Notes under the pieces: generated by a model
The model's input: the letters and a program-made list of their open reading frames with translations, nothing else
Database searches by the model: none
Told to the model about the DNA's origin: nothing
Part shown: piece by piece, positions 7,833-16,086 of the stretch
Numbering within the stretch: position 1 is the stretch's first letter
How the letters are laid out: every line of letters begins with the position of its first letter
Translations under genes and position numbers: made by a program
Source of the DNA: Pedobacter deserti
GTDB taxonomy: Bacteria > Bacteroidota > Bacteroidia > Sphingobacteriales > Sphingobacteriaceae
Reading direction: 5' to 3'
Assembly (NCBI RefSeq): GCF_024436415.1
Contig: NZ_JAFMZQ010000001.1
Location: 1,550,001 to 1,614,000 of the forward strand
Length of the DNA stretch: 64,000 nt

Positions 7833-9128
7833 TTAATTTTGCTCCGCCCAATTAAAACGGTCGGCCGGTGCATATTTCCATGGCGCACCGTTATTCTCTA
7901 TGTTACCAAGCATCGCATTCAAACTGCCTGGCACTTTAGACTCTTCCATTACAGCATATCTGCGCAGGTCCATAATGATTGCCAGGGGGTCAATGTTTAC
8001 CGGGCACGCATTTGTACAGGCATTGCAACTTGTACAGGCCCATATTTCTTCTCTGCTGATGTAATCGTCGATCAAAGACTTTCCGTCCTCGAAACCAGCA
8101 CCGTTTTTGTCAATGTTTCTGCCGACTTCCTCCATTCTGTCGCGCGTGTCCATCATGATTTTTCTTGGCGACAGCAATTTTCCGGTCATATTGGCCGGGC
8201 ATACCGCAGTACAGCGGCCGCATTCCGTGCAGGTATACGCGTTCATCAGATTTACCCAGGTAAGGTCGTTCACATCCTTCGCGCCAAATCTTCCTTCCTC
8301 TGCAGGAAGCGGCGTAAAAGAGGGGTCCAGCATGGCCTTAACTTCGTTGGTAACGCTGCTCATATTGTTGAATTCACCCTTTGGTTCCAGGTTGGAAAAA
8401 TAAGTGTTCGGGAAAGCAAAAAGAATATGGAAATGTTTGGAGTAGGGCAGGTAGTTAAGGAAAACCAGGATACCGATGATATGGAACCACCAGCACGCGC
8501 GCTCAATCAAAATTAGCGTACTTTCACTCCCTGGCAAAAATGGAACGAGGTACTGACTCACCGGGAAGGACCCTGCGGTGATATAATGCGCTGAACCTAT
8601 CGACTGCAGCTTTGCGTCGGCTGCATTCATTAGCAGGAAGGCAGTCATTAGCAATATTTCGGTAATAAGAATATAGTTGGCGTCGGACCGCGGCCAGCTT
8701 TTCATCTCCACACCACGGAATCGTCTAAGCTTAAGTACGTTCCGTCTGACAAGGAAAATCGCACAGGCGATCCAGACACCAATGGCCAGGAGTTCAAAAG
8801 ATCCAATCAATGCATTGTAAAAGGAACCCAGTCCGCCAAAGATCCGGTGCGTACCAAATACACCATCGATCATGATCTCCAGGACCTCAATGTTGATGAT
8901 TACAAAGCCCGCGTATACCACCACATGCAGAATCGCCGGTATTGGCCTGAAAAACATTTTAGTCTGGCCAAATGCTACTTTCAGCATGGTCATCAGCCGG
9001 AGCTGAGGCTGGTCAAACCGGTCTGCCGGCCTGCCCAGCCTAATATTGCGGATTACTTTTTTTAGGTTAAATGCAAATAAGCCAAAGGCCGCCAGCGTAA
9101 TGATTATAAAGATTATTTGTGCCAACAT
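7833..9128 (-). CDS. Membrane 4Fe-4S ferredoxin-type oxidoreductase subunit
   Basis: The 431-aa protein has about five to six transmembrane helices in residues 1-250, similar to the NarI-like heme-b/quinone domain of EtfD. A cytoplasmic C-terminal part follows with two [4Fe-4S] motifs: CTECGRCTAVCP and CTSCNACTNACP. With the CCG-domain protein encoded immediately downstream it reproduces, as two polypeptides, the domain order found in one chain in EtfD-like proteins. The upstream gap carries a perfect 14-bp palindrome (9183-9196). Confidence 0.85.
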   Translation of the reverse strand: MLAQIIFIIITLAAFGLFAFNLKKVIRNIRLGRPADRFDQPQLRLMTMLKVAFGQTKMFFRPIPAILHVVVYAGFVIINIEVLEIMIDGVFGTHRIFGGLGSFYNALIGSFELLAIGVWIACAIFLVRRNVLKLRRFRGVEMKSWPRSDANYILITEILLMTAFLLMNAADAKLQSIGSAHYITAGSFPVSQYLVPFLPGSESTLILIERACWWFHIIGILVFLNYLPYSKHFHILFAFPNTYFSNLEPKGEFNNMSSVTNEVKAMLDPSFTPLPAEEGRFGAKDVNDLTWVNLMNAYTCTECGRCTAVCPANMTGKLLSPRKIMMDTRDRMEEVGRNIDKNGAGFEDGKSLIDDYISREEIWACTSCNACTNACPVNIDPLAIIMDLRRYAVMEESKVPGSLNAMLGNIENNGAPWKYAPADRFNWAEQN

Positions 9129-9182
9129 TCAGATCATGATTATCGTATGCTAAGTTAGGATAAATACCCCAAAAAGCCGATC

Positions 9183-9196
9183 TTATGCTAGCATAA
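9183..9196. promoter_or_regulatory. Perfect 14-bp palindrome, candidate operator
   Basis: TTATGCTAGCATAA is exactly self-complementary and lies 55 bp upstream of the Fe-S operon start. A half-site TATGCTA recurs at 9147-9153. It could be a repressor operator. No regulator gene is adjacent. Confidence 0.4.
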
Positions 9197-9223
9197 ATTA
9201 ATTTGTCGACAGGAAAAATCCTG

Positions 9224-9784
9224 CTAAAACTCAAGTTTTCCTTCTACAGAGTCATCCATCGTTTTACCGGTAATTACCGATGCTGCCATCTTGATAAAAG
9301 CCACAGCCTCGCCATGGCGCGTATCCCAATAGTAAACGTTGGTAGGTACAACCTTCAGCAAGCTAATATTTTCATCGTCTTTACCGTCCTGAAACCAAAC
9401 CTTCAAAAGCGGATTCCATAGTTCCTCGATCTTTTTTCTGTCTCTCACTACCTCGGTTATGCCGTAGATGTTAAGGAAACCCGAGTTTTTGTTCTCCTGA
9501 AAAAACAGGTGTGTGAAGGGGTCAGACTCTATTTCGTGATTCTTATGGCTTTCCTTCATGCTCATAAACCAGAGGTTTCCCTCATCGTCAACCTCCAGGA
9601 CAGACATCGGCCTTACCGACAATGGCAAGCCTGTTTTAATATTGGTGCAAAAAAAGCAGTTTTCCGCGCTCTTAGCGATATGCTTCAGCTTTTCCAGGGC
9701 TTCTTTCCCCTCTAGCGATTCAATGTGATCGTTGGTAGATTGAGTGTTGTTTGAACTGTCGCGTGCTTGATCTTTGTTTTTCAT
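9224..9784 (-). CDS. Pyridoxamine 5'-phosphate oxidase-like general stress protein
   Basis: The 186-aa protein has a split-barrel flavin-binding fold of the general-stress-protein-26 group. After a hydrophilic N-terminal tail (about 25 aa), LKHIAKSAENCFFCTN, SVRPMSVLEVDDEGNLWFMS and FTHLFFQENKNSGFLNIYGI match the family. Homologues bind FMN or FAD and are linked to stress responses, and the activity here is unknown. Monocistronic, with 218 bp to the next gene on the same strand. Confidence 0.85.
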   Translation of the reverse strand: MKNKDQARDSSNNTQSTNDHIESLEGKEALEKLKHIAKSAENCFFCTNIKTGLPLSVRPMSVLEVDDEGNLWFMSMKESHKNHEIESDPFTHLFFQENKNSGFLNIYGITEVVRDRKKIEELWNPLLKVWFQDGKDDENISLLKVVPTNVYYWDTRHGEAVAFIKMAASVITGKTMDDSVEGKLEF

Positions 9785-9959
9785 TACAGCAGATTTAAGT
9801 TAAGTAGTGTTTTGAATTAAACACACGCACGGACTTTTTGTTTAGCGCTGCACAGCATTGAGATGTCGCTGTTACCTTGGAGTGACACCTTCTAATCCCT
9901 AATTTAGGTAGGGCTCTCACAGAGTATGACCAGGCGTTTTCTACCACGATGAAACAGCA

Positions 9960-9995
9960 GTGAGTCCGCCTTTTTGCTGGAAAAAGGCGACTCAC
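9960..9995 (-). terminator. Strong hairpin downstream of the OmpA-family gene
   Basis: GTGAGTCCGCCTTTTT (9960-9975) pairs with AAAAAGGCGACTCAC (9981-9995) with one bulge and a five-base loop. No U-run follows on the minus strand, so termination would be unusual. The 5' arm can alternatively pair with CGGACTCAC at 9998-10006, giving two exclusive structures. Confidence 0.5.
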
Positions 9996-10002
9996 CCCGG
10001 AC

Positions 10003-11259
10003 TCACTTGCCACTTTGTCTTATGAACTCGACTCTTCTGTTCTTGGCGTTACCAGCTTCGCTAATATCATCGCTAACAGGTGCATTGGATCCTTTTCCTT
10101 CGGTTTCGACTCGATCGGGACTGATTTTGTAAATTTTAACGAGCGCGTCGCGAACCGCTTCTGCTCGCTTTGCAGACAGGATCAGGTTGGCTTCAGGTTT
10201 CCCTACTGCGTCGGTATGGCCTATAATTTTGATTTTCAGATCGGGGTTTTCCATCATAGCAGCCGCTACTTCCTTAATCGTCCCTTCATTGTCTGATTTT
10301 ACTTCAGCGGAATTGGTAGCGAACAGGATTCCGCTAGTTTCCAGTCTCCCTGTGGTCAGTAGTTTAGAGCGATTGTCTGAACTGCCTTCCGCGAAACGGA
10401 AGTTGGATACATAATAGCCAAGCTGATCATTGGTGTAATTGGAGCCGGACATGTCAATTTTTAGCTGATTTAAATTTCCGTCGAGCGGGGCAGCTTGAGG
10501 CAGGTCAAATACTTTTTCCTTATCTATCCAGATCCTGACTCTCTCTTTTTGGATGCTGATGGCAACATGAATTACGCTGCCTACCTTGCTTTCGAAATTT
10601 GCAACACGGTATTTATCACTTTCCAGTTTCTTGGCTCCGTTTTCATAGGAGGTCAGTTGTACCGCAGCTTCCGATCGGTAGGGTGCGATATTGAATTTCA
10701 AGCAATTCTTAAGGCGGTAGTCATACGATAGAATCTCTCCTTTATTCCCCCGGTCGTAAAGGGCAAAGCCAATTGCTGGCACCAAATAGCCACCCGCCTT
10801 CGGCCAGTTCATGATCAGGTCAAATTCAATCGTTGTATTCTCCGCAACGTTTACGACCGGACTTACGAATGTTCCAGGATAAACGCGCAACCAGTTTCCT
10901 TTGGCGGTGTTCAAGGTGACGACCTCAGCTTTACTTCTGGTGTACCATTTCAGAGGAAAAGAGCCAGGCGCGTCCTGGGAGAAATCATCTGCCAGCAATA
11001 CTTTAGATCCAGGAACGAAGTCGTACGTGGTAGTACTGGTGAGTGCCGGGTTTGTTGTGGTATGGCCGCTTTCGGCTTTCGCTGGAGGTTGGGCCGTTTT
11101 GCTGGCTTCTGCAGTTTTGCTGCTCTTTCCTTCCAGTGCTTTATCCACAGTTTTGGAGGCAATGTCTTCTGCCTTTTGTTTCAACTTGTTTAAAAAGCTC
11201 TGAGCGTTTGAATTGGTGCCGGCCAGCAGAAGGGCTGAGACTAAGATTAATTTTTTCAT
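10003..11259 (-). CDS. OmpA-family cell-envelope protein
   Basis: The 418-aa protein has a signal peptide (MKKLILVSALLLAGTNSNAQ) and a Lys/Ala-rich helical segment (about 21-75). A central beta-rich domain (about 80-300) has the form of a concanavalin-like or adhesion fold. A C-terminal OmpA domain (about 305-418) contains ILFATNSAEV, IIGHTDAVG and SAKRAEAV, ending NRRVEFIRQ. The OmpA domain should bind peptidoglycan non-covalently and anchor the protein between wall and outer membrane. No membrane barrel is visible. Confidence 0.85.
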   Translation of the reverse strand: MKKLILVSALLLAGTNSNAQSFLNKLKQKAEDIASKTVDKALEGKSSKTAEASKTAQPPAKAESGHTTTNPALTSTTTYDFVPGSKVLLADDFSQDAPGSFPLKWYTRSKAEVVTLNTAKGNWLRVYPGTFVSPVVNVAENTTIEFDLIMNWPKAGGYLVPAIGFALYDRGNKGEILSYDYRLKNCLKFNIAPYRSEAAVQLTSYENGAKKLESDKYRVANFESKVGSVIHVAISIQKERVRIWIDKEKVFDLPQAAPLDGNLNQLKIDMSGSNYTNDQLGYYVSNFRFAEGSSDNRSKLLTTGRLETSGILFATNSAEVKSDNEGTIKEVAAAMMENPDLKIKIIGHTDAVGKPEANLILSAKRAEAVRDALVKIYKISPDRVETEGKGSNAPVSDDISEAGNAKNRRVEFIRQSGK

Positions 11260-11310
11260 GTTATTTTGATCTTATTTTACGTGCATTTACTGTTGTGAAT
11301 AAATCGACTA

Positions 11311-11991
11311 CTAATTTTCTCTGGCATACACATTTAGATTAAGGAATTCCAGTCTCTCCGGCGACAGTACTTCCTGAGCGAGGTCAAAGACTCGCCTAAA
11401 CTGCGGTGCCGTTGCGCTACAATTCATGCTATTCAGCCAGTTGGCAAGTTCTCTGTTGCTGTTGTGAATAAGCATCCATTGCAGGAAAGCCTGCTGACTT
11501 TGGCTGTTAGCAGTGTTTAAATGCTGCATTTGCATCGCCTGTAGTTCCTGGTCGCTGAAAGTGTGCCACAGGAGGGGATTGATTAATTGCTCCTCCATGG
11601 TCATGTGGGTAAAATTATAGGCTGTAAATTCCACAAAGGCGTCTAGCAGACTATAAGAGATTGCTTCTTTTTCTGTCTGGCTTTTTGCATCCTCGAGTCC
11701 GCAGATAAGAACATCCATATTCATGGTTAGGGCGTCTGCGTGGTAATGTTGATTGGCAAAATACCCAGTCATACTTAGTGCGTTGGCGCCCAATTTTTGA
11801 AATACGAAGTCAACTTCCCACTTGGTGTGCTGGTGCATCAGCAACAAGACCAGTTTGATTCTTTCGAAGGCGGTATTAGCTTCGGTTTGAATTAGAAAGT
11901 CTGTTTGCTGAAGCAGAATAAGCGTATCGGCCAGTAGCGCCCTTAATCCTTTGTGTACATTCCTAAACAGGTTAAATCTGATCTCTTCCAT
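11311..11991 (-). CDS. Hemerythrin-like cation-binding protein
   Basis: The 226-aa all-helical protein has His/Glu positions of the hemerythrin HHE fold: NVHKGLRALL near the start, MHQHTKWEVDFVF, FANQHYHAD and NFTHMTMEEQLINPLLW, each on a separate predicted helix. Family members bind a di-iron centre and sense or carry O2 or NO, but binding here is inferred from motif spacing only. It lies 134 bp downstream of the 7TM sensor gene and is preceded by two copies of the TGGGYAGTAYTG motif, suggesting control by the neighbouring response regulator. Confidence 0.65.
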   Translation of the reverse strand: MEEIRFNLFRNVHKGLRALLADTLILLQQTDFLIQTEANTAFERIKLVLLLMHQHTKWEVDFVFQKLGANALSMTGYFANQHYHADALTMNMDVLICGLEDAKSQTEKEAISYSLLDAFVEFTAYNFTHMTMEEQLINPLLWHTFSDQELQAMQMQHLNTANSQSQQAFLQWMLIHNSNRELANWLNSMNCSATAPQFRRVFDLAQEVLSPERLEFLNLNVYAREN

Positions 11992-12084
11992 GGTATAGCT
12001 TAGTTCGTTTTGTTTGTTACGCTGCCGCTAGGCGACAGGTTTGAAATTACGATTCAAAAATAAGCTCGGAATGGACGCCCGGGA

Positions 12085-12119
12085 ATGGGCAGTACTGTTC
12101 AAGTACCTGGGTAGTATTG
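12085..12119. promoter_or_regulatory. Direct repeats TGGGYAGTAYTG, candidate operator
   Basis: TGGGCAGTACTG (12086-12097) and TGGGTAGTATTG (12108-12119) repeat 22 bp apart, two helical turns, upstream of the hemerythrin-like gene. The complement contains TACTACCCA, also found at 16025-16042 before the kinase operon. NarL-type regulators often bind TACYYMT heptamers, which these fit only loosely. Confidence 0.45.
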
Positions 12120-12125
12120 CTTATT

Positions 12126-13934
12126 TTAATGGTTAAAGGGTATGTTAACCGTTATTTTGGTGGTATTATGGCTAGATTGAATGTTGATATCACCTTTAAG
12201 CAGTTCAAGTCTGTTTTGAATATCGGGTGAACTGTTCTCCAACTGGCCTGTAGTTTGAAATTCAAATGAGAAATCTACGGCGAAAGCTTTGCGGGTGATG
12301 GCGTAGCGGATCTGTTTATCGGGGGTACAAGCTAGAATGTCCTGGGACAGCAACTGGAGAATTCGGAAAATGTGCATGGATTCGTCTGCATCAAAATGCT
12401 GATTGACCTCATCGGTATTACCCTGTTTGATCTCGTAGTCGTTAAATGTATCGTTAATTAATCCGTTGATGCTTTGTGTCAATCCCAAAAGGTCCATTTG
12501 GTATGGTCTGAGGCGATGAAGTATGCTTCGAACTTCAGCCATGATCGCTGCAATATGTTCAATGGAAGTGGTAATCAGATTTTTTAGGGGTTCTTCGCTG
12601 ATTTGCTGCAGGCGCCAGGACCGGTTTTTGATCAGGATCAGTTGCTGGCCGATATTGTCGTGCAGTTCCATGGCTACACGTTTCTTTTCCTGCTCCTGGC
12701 GCTTAAGGAGCTCTTTAAGAAATGCGCTCTTTTCTGCAATAGTTTTCCGCTGGATATGCTCCTGCTGCTTACGGTAAAAGTTAAGCCTGTTCGCAAGGGC
12801 GTAAGATAGGATCAAAGCCTCCAGTAGCGTACCCCAATGCATGCTCGTGCGAGTTATGAGGTTATCCGGAAGAATATTCAGGTCTTTCAAATTGTATATT
12901 GCATTGCCTAGCATTAGCGATCCGAATCCTAATAAAAAATAAATCGCTGGCTTATACCCATTTTTCAAACTTTGCACACCTGCTCCAAACCAATATAAGA
13001 AATAGGGGTACATTAGATATTGTACAAGCATGAAGGAGTAGGGTCCTTTGCAGAAAATATCAGTCAGCAGTATGATCAAGGAGAAGAAAAACATCAATCC
13101 CTTGATTTTATTAAAAAGAGGGCTGTTCTTTTTTGTCTGAAGAAACGAATTGGTAAATAGTATGCTCATTAAACTTGCCAGGGCGATGATTGTTCCTGCG
13201 CTGTTTAACCAGTCGAGTGCCCCCAGCATTTCGGGCAGAAAACCGTTATAAAAAAACACGTTTAGGCTCCAGAAGAAGATTGCTCCCAAATAGTATAGAT
13301 AGGGCTGTTCTTTTGTTAGTATATATACAAACAGGTTATAAATAGCAAAAGCGATTAGCATACCAAAAACAACCCCATTCAATAGATCAGTCAGGTAACT
13401 TTCTTCGAAAGCCTTCTGCAAGGTGATGAATTTAATGGGTAGCCTGAGTATATTATTACTGCTGGCTTTAATGTAGAGCTCTGCCTCTGTATCGATTGGA
13501 ATCGAAACCGGGATCAACAAATTGTTTACGCTCACTTCGCCTGTCGCTTTAGTTGTCGTGGATTTTTTGGTAAATATCTTTATCAGTCGGTCCCCGTTTT
13601 TCTGATAAACGCTGACCGACTGGAGAACCGGGGGACTATCGATTTGAATGTGCCAGTCCTCTTTATCGCTTTGATTAAGTATGCGGACTTTTACCCATAC
13701 GGAGGCTTTTGTGGATCCAAGTGACAGCGTCGCGAATTCTGATGCCTTGAAGTTTTCGTAAGGTATCTGCTCAGTTGGCAAATTATTGTCCTCGTCGACC
13801 ACAAACATCGGGTGCCTTAGGACATAGCTTTTTTCAATGCTTCTGAGTCTAATATCCTGGGAATAGCCTGGTCTTGCACTGAAAAAGACGACCAGTATCA
13901 CTGTTAAAAAAGCTTTGATGAAGCCTTGGGTCAT
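12126..13934 (-). CDS. 7TMR-DISM sensor with intact H-box but degenerate ATPase domain
   Basis: 602 aa from ATG 13934: signal peptide (1-25), a DISMED2-type periplasmic domain (about 45-170), seven transmembrane helices (about 183-385), a coiled coil and a HisKA_3 dimerisation domain. The H-box is canonical, ELHDNIGQQ with H425 and the HDxxxQ phosphatase motif. The C-terminal region aligns in frame with the ATP-binding domain of its paralogue at 14580-15992 (FRILQLLSQD against YRIVQELLSN, ending TVNIPFN against YINIPMQ), but the N-box Asn, the DNGKG G1 box and the GLGL G2 box are absent. It should therefore accept phosphate and not make it. It begins 4 bp after the response-regulator stop, in one operon. 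Confidence 0.88.
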   Translation of the reverse strand: MTQGFIKAFLTVILVVFFSARPGYSQDIRLRSIEKSYVLRHPMFVVDEDNNLPTEQIPYENFKASEFATLSLGSTKASVWVKVRILNQSDKEDWHIQIDSPPVLQSVSVYQKNGDRLIKIFTKKSTTTKATGEVSVNNLLIPVSIPIDTEAELYIKASSNNILRLPIKFITLQKAFEESYLTDLLNGVVFGMLIAFAIYNLFVYILTKEQPYLYYLGAIFFWSLNVFFYNGFLPEMLGALDWLNSAGTIIALASLMSILFTNSFLQTKKNSPLFNKIKGLMFFFSLIILLTDIFCKGPYSFMLVQYLMYPYFLYWFGAGVQSLKNGYKPAIYFLLGFGSLMLGNAIYNLKDLNILPDNLITRTSMHWGTLLEALILSYALANRLNFYRKQQEHIQRKTIAEKSAFLKELLKRQEQEKKRVAMELHDNIGQQLILIKNRSWRLQQISEEPLKNLITTSIEHIAAIMAEVRSILHRLRPYQMDLLGLTQSINGLINDTFNDYEIKQGNTDEVNQHFDADESMHIFRILQLLSQDILACTPDKQIRYAITRKAFAVDFSFEFQTTGQLENSSPDIQNRLELLKGDINIQSSHNTTKITVNIPFNH

Positions 13935-13938
13935 ACGG

Positions 13939-14583
13939 TTACCGATGTTCAATGGCAAAACGCAGGAGGCTGTTCTTACCATTCAGATTTAACTTTTTCA
14001 GGATGTTCATCCGATGGTTAGAGACCGTTTTTTCACTAATGAATAATTCATCAGCAATCGCCTTGGTACTTTTGTAGCTTCCGACCAGCCTCAGAATTTT
14101 CCTTTCTGAGGGGGTAAGGATATGCAGCAGCTCAATAGCCGTGGGATTATTGGCTCCGGTTCGGCGCTGGCTGAGCAGAAAGGAGCTCATTTCTGGACTG
14201 ATATAGGAATTTCCGGTCAAGACTGCTTCTATGGCCTGGATGATATCTACCACGGCATTTTCTTTCAATACATAGCCGGCCACGCCAATATCCAGGGCGC
14301 GCAGGAAGGTGTCTTTCGCCTTATGCATGGTGAGCAGTATGACATTTGCATCAGGAACGAGTTTAATCAGCTCTTCGGCTGCAACCAGTCCGTTCATTTC
14401 AGGCATGTCTATGTCTAGAATGGTTACCATAGGACGACGCGTTTTGGCAACGGCGAGTGCTTCCAGCCCATTTTTTGCTTCAAAAATGACTTCGTAGCCC
14501 GGTTCCGTTTCTATGACTTCTTTGAGTCCCTTGAGGAAAATCGGATGATCATCTGCGATGAGTATAGTAGTTTTTTCGTTCAT
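13939..14583 (-). CDS. NarL/FixJ-family response regulator
   Basis: The 214-aa DNA-binding regulator has a receiver domain (about 5-122) with the acidic pair D11-D12, phospho-acceptor D57 in ILDIDMPEMNG, Thr in LLTMH and Lys in VLKE. A LuxR-type helix-turn-helix (about 148-210) reads LTPSERKILRLVGSYKSTK, then IADELFISEKTVSNHRMNIL. All phosphotransfer residues are present. It is encoded between the two complementary half-kinases. Its start overlaps the stop of the upstream kinase by 4 bp, and the second sensor starts 4 bp after its stop, so the three proteins are very likely made together. Confidence 0.93.
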   Translation of the reverse strand: MNEKTTILIADDHPIFLKGLKEVIETEPGYEVIFEAKNGLEALAVAKTRRPMVTILDIDMPEMNGLVAAEELIKLVPDANVILLTMHKAKDTFLRALDIGVAGYVLKENAVVDIIQAIEAVLTGNSYISPEMSSFLLSQRRTGANNPTAIELLHILTPSERKILRLVGSYKSTKAIADELFISEKTVSNHRMNILKKLNLNGKNSLLRFAIEHR

Positions 14584-15992
14584 GTCGATAGTATTTGCAT
14601 AGGTATATTGATATAAACTTCGGTGCCTGAGTTGCGTTTACTGCTCATTTTAAGATCGGCCTCCAAAAGTTTGCAGCGTTCGCGGATGCCAGACAGACCC
14701 AGTCCTGATGAAGGGTAGCCGGTATCATAACCTTTCCCATTGTCCCTGTACTTCAGGACGATATAATTTTCGGAGATCTGGATGTTGATGCTGCAAGTGG
14801 TGGCATCGGCATGTTTGGCCAGATTGCTGAGCAGCTCCTGGACGATTCTGTAGAGGTTCATCTGGGCCTCCCTTGTCAGCAACTGATCGATTTCCGCTAT
14901 TTTTATTAGAAGGGTTGTTGATATTTCATGAGCCATGTCCTCAGCCAGTCGTTCCATGGAGCGTTTTAGTCCAAGTGTGTCCATTTGATATGGTCTAAGG
15001 GAAAATGAAACATTGCTAACCTCCTCTATGGCTTTTCCAATGTCACGAGTGATATTTTCAAAAAGTTCGGTATTGGTTCCCTCGCTAAGTTTTTCCAGCG
15101 CATGCATTTCATTCTTAAGCAATACCAGTAGCTGTCCGACTTGGTTGCTCAGTTCAGCGGCGATACTTTCCTTTTCATTTTCCTGCGCAATCAGGAGCTC
15201 CCTGGAGAACCCGGCGGTTTGTTGCAGCATTTCAGTTTGCAGGCGCATCGTCTGCTTTTTAGAATCGTTCAGTTTTACAGCTAGCGCGTAAGATAGTACC
15301 AGGGCTTGCAGGCAAAGTCCCATTTGCAGGCTCATAGAGGAGTGGAAGCCCTCATAAACGCCGTAACAGACTAGAAGGAAAGTCAACGCGGCCAAATAAT
15401 GATATGCTGGTTTGTAGCCCTGTATCAAGCTTAAGCAGGCAGCGGACAGCCAATAGCCAGCTGCGAGAGCCAGGCATGCCTGCAGGACTCTAAAGGCCAT
15501 AACCGGATGACCGGAAAGATCAATGAGCATTGGAATCAGTAAGATTGGTATCAGCCATCTACCAAGACGGTAAATCTTGGGATAATAGGCTTTCAACCGC
15601 AAGTAGCCATTACTGAAGGGTATGCTGAAAATCAAGGCGATCGTCGAGCTTATGGTGAGCCCACTTAAACTCCAAACTGGTATCCCTTGGGTAAGATAGC
15701 CGTTCCGGATCAGTAAAAACAGAATGCTGAAACACAGATAACCTGAGTAATATAAATGCGTTTTGTCCGCGGTGGCGATATAAGTATACAGGCTGTAAAT
15801 CATCAGGGCAAGTAAAGCCCCGAACATGAAGCCATTAACGATATTTTTGACATGCTCGTCTTCGTATATCGCTTCCAGCGTGCCAGAATGTACCGGTACC
15901 TGGTGTTCGTAATTCAGTACAAGCTCTTTGGGGGCAGCGTTCAAGTTTGCAGCCAGCAAGAATAATACACAGAGAATCTGCCTGACAATCAT
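14580..15992 (-). CDS. 7TM sensor kinase with intact ATPase domain but Ser replacing the phospho-His
   Basis: 470 aa from ATG 15992: signal peptide (1-20), only about 30 extracytoplasmic residues, seven transmembrane helices paralogous to the protein at 12126-13934, a coiled coil, a HisKA_3-like region and a full HATPase domain. The H-box reads AAELSNQVGQ, so the acceptor His is Ser282 (codon AGC at 15147-15149) and the next Asp is Asn. The ATP-binding motifs are all there: N390 in ELLSNLAKHA, D417 in RDNGKGYD, and GLGLSGIRER. It should bind ATP and cannot autophosphorylate on His, so it could phosphorylate its partner in a heterodimer. First gene of the operon. Confidence 0.88.
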   Translation of the reverse strand: MIVRQILCVLFLLAANLNAAPKELVLNYEHQVPVHSGTLEAIYEDEHVKNIVNGFMFGALLALMIYSLYTYIATADKTHLYYSGYLCFSILFLLIRNGYLTQGIPVWSLSGLTISSTIALIFSIPFSNGYLRLKAYYPKIYRLGRWLIPILLIPMLIDLSGHPVMAFRVLQACLALAAGYWLSAACLSLIQGYKPAYHYLAALTFLLVCYGVYEGFHSSMSLQMGLCLQALVLSYALAVKLNDSKKQTMRLQTEMLQQTAGFSRELLIAQENEKESIAAELSNQVGQLLVLLKNEMHALEKLSEGTNTELFENITRDIGKAIEEVSNVSFSLRPYQMDTLGLKRSMERLAEDMAHEISTTLLIKIAEIDQLLTREAQMNLYRIVQELLSNLAKHADATTCSINIQISENYIVLKYRDNGKGYDTGYPSSGLGLSGIRERCKLLEADLKMSSKRNSGTEVYINIPMQILST

Positions 15993-16024
15993 ATTCAAAT
16001 ATAGATAAGATTAATGTACTGAAA

Positions 16025-16042
16025 ATGGGTAGTAGTACCCAT
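16025..16042. promoter_or_regulatory. Inverted repeat ATGGGTA-N4-TACCCAT, candidate operator
   Basis: Seven-bp perfect arms separated by GTAG lie between the kinase operon and the divergent ZU5 lipoprotein gene, 33 bp from the kinase start codon. TACCCAT fits the NarL-type heptamer consensus TACYYMT, and the embedded TACTACCCA is shared with the hemerythrin-like gene's upstream region. The likely ligand is the operon's own NarL-type regulator (inference). Confidence 0.5.
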
Positions 16043-16086
16043 AAATATGATTGATGTCGCTTATTTATCTGTGAAGGGGCTCCTTG

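Noticed and set aside
12126..12500. A frameshift or sequencing error explaining the missing ATP-binding motifs in the 602-aa sensor
   Set aside because: The frame stays aligned to the paralogue on both sides of the lost motifs and ends in the same final strand (TVNIPFN against YINIPMQ), so the degeneration is by substitution.
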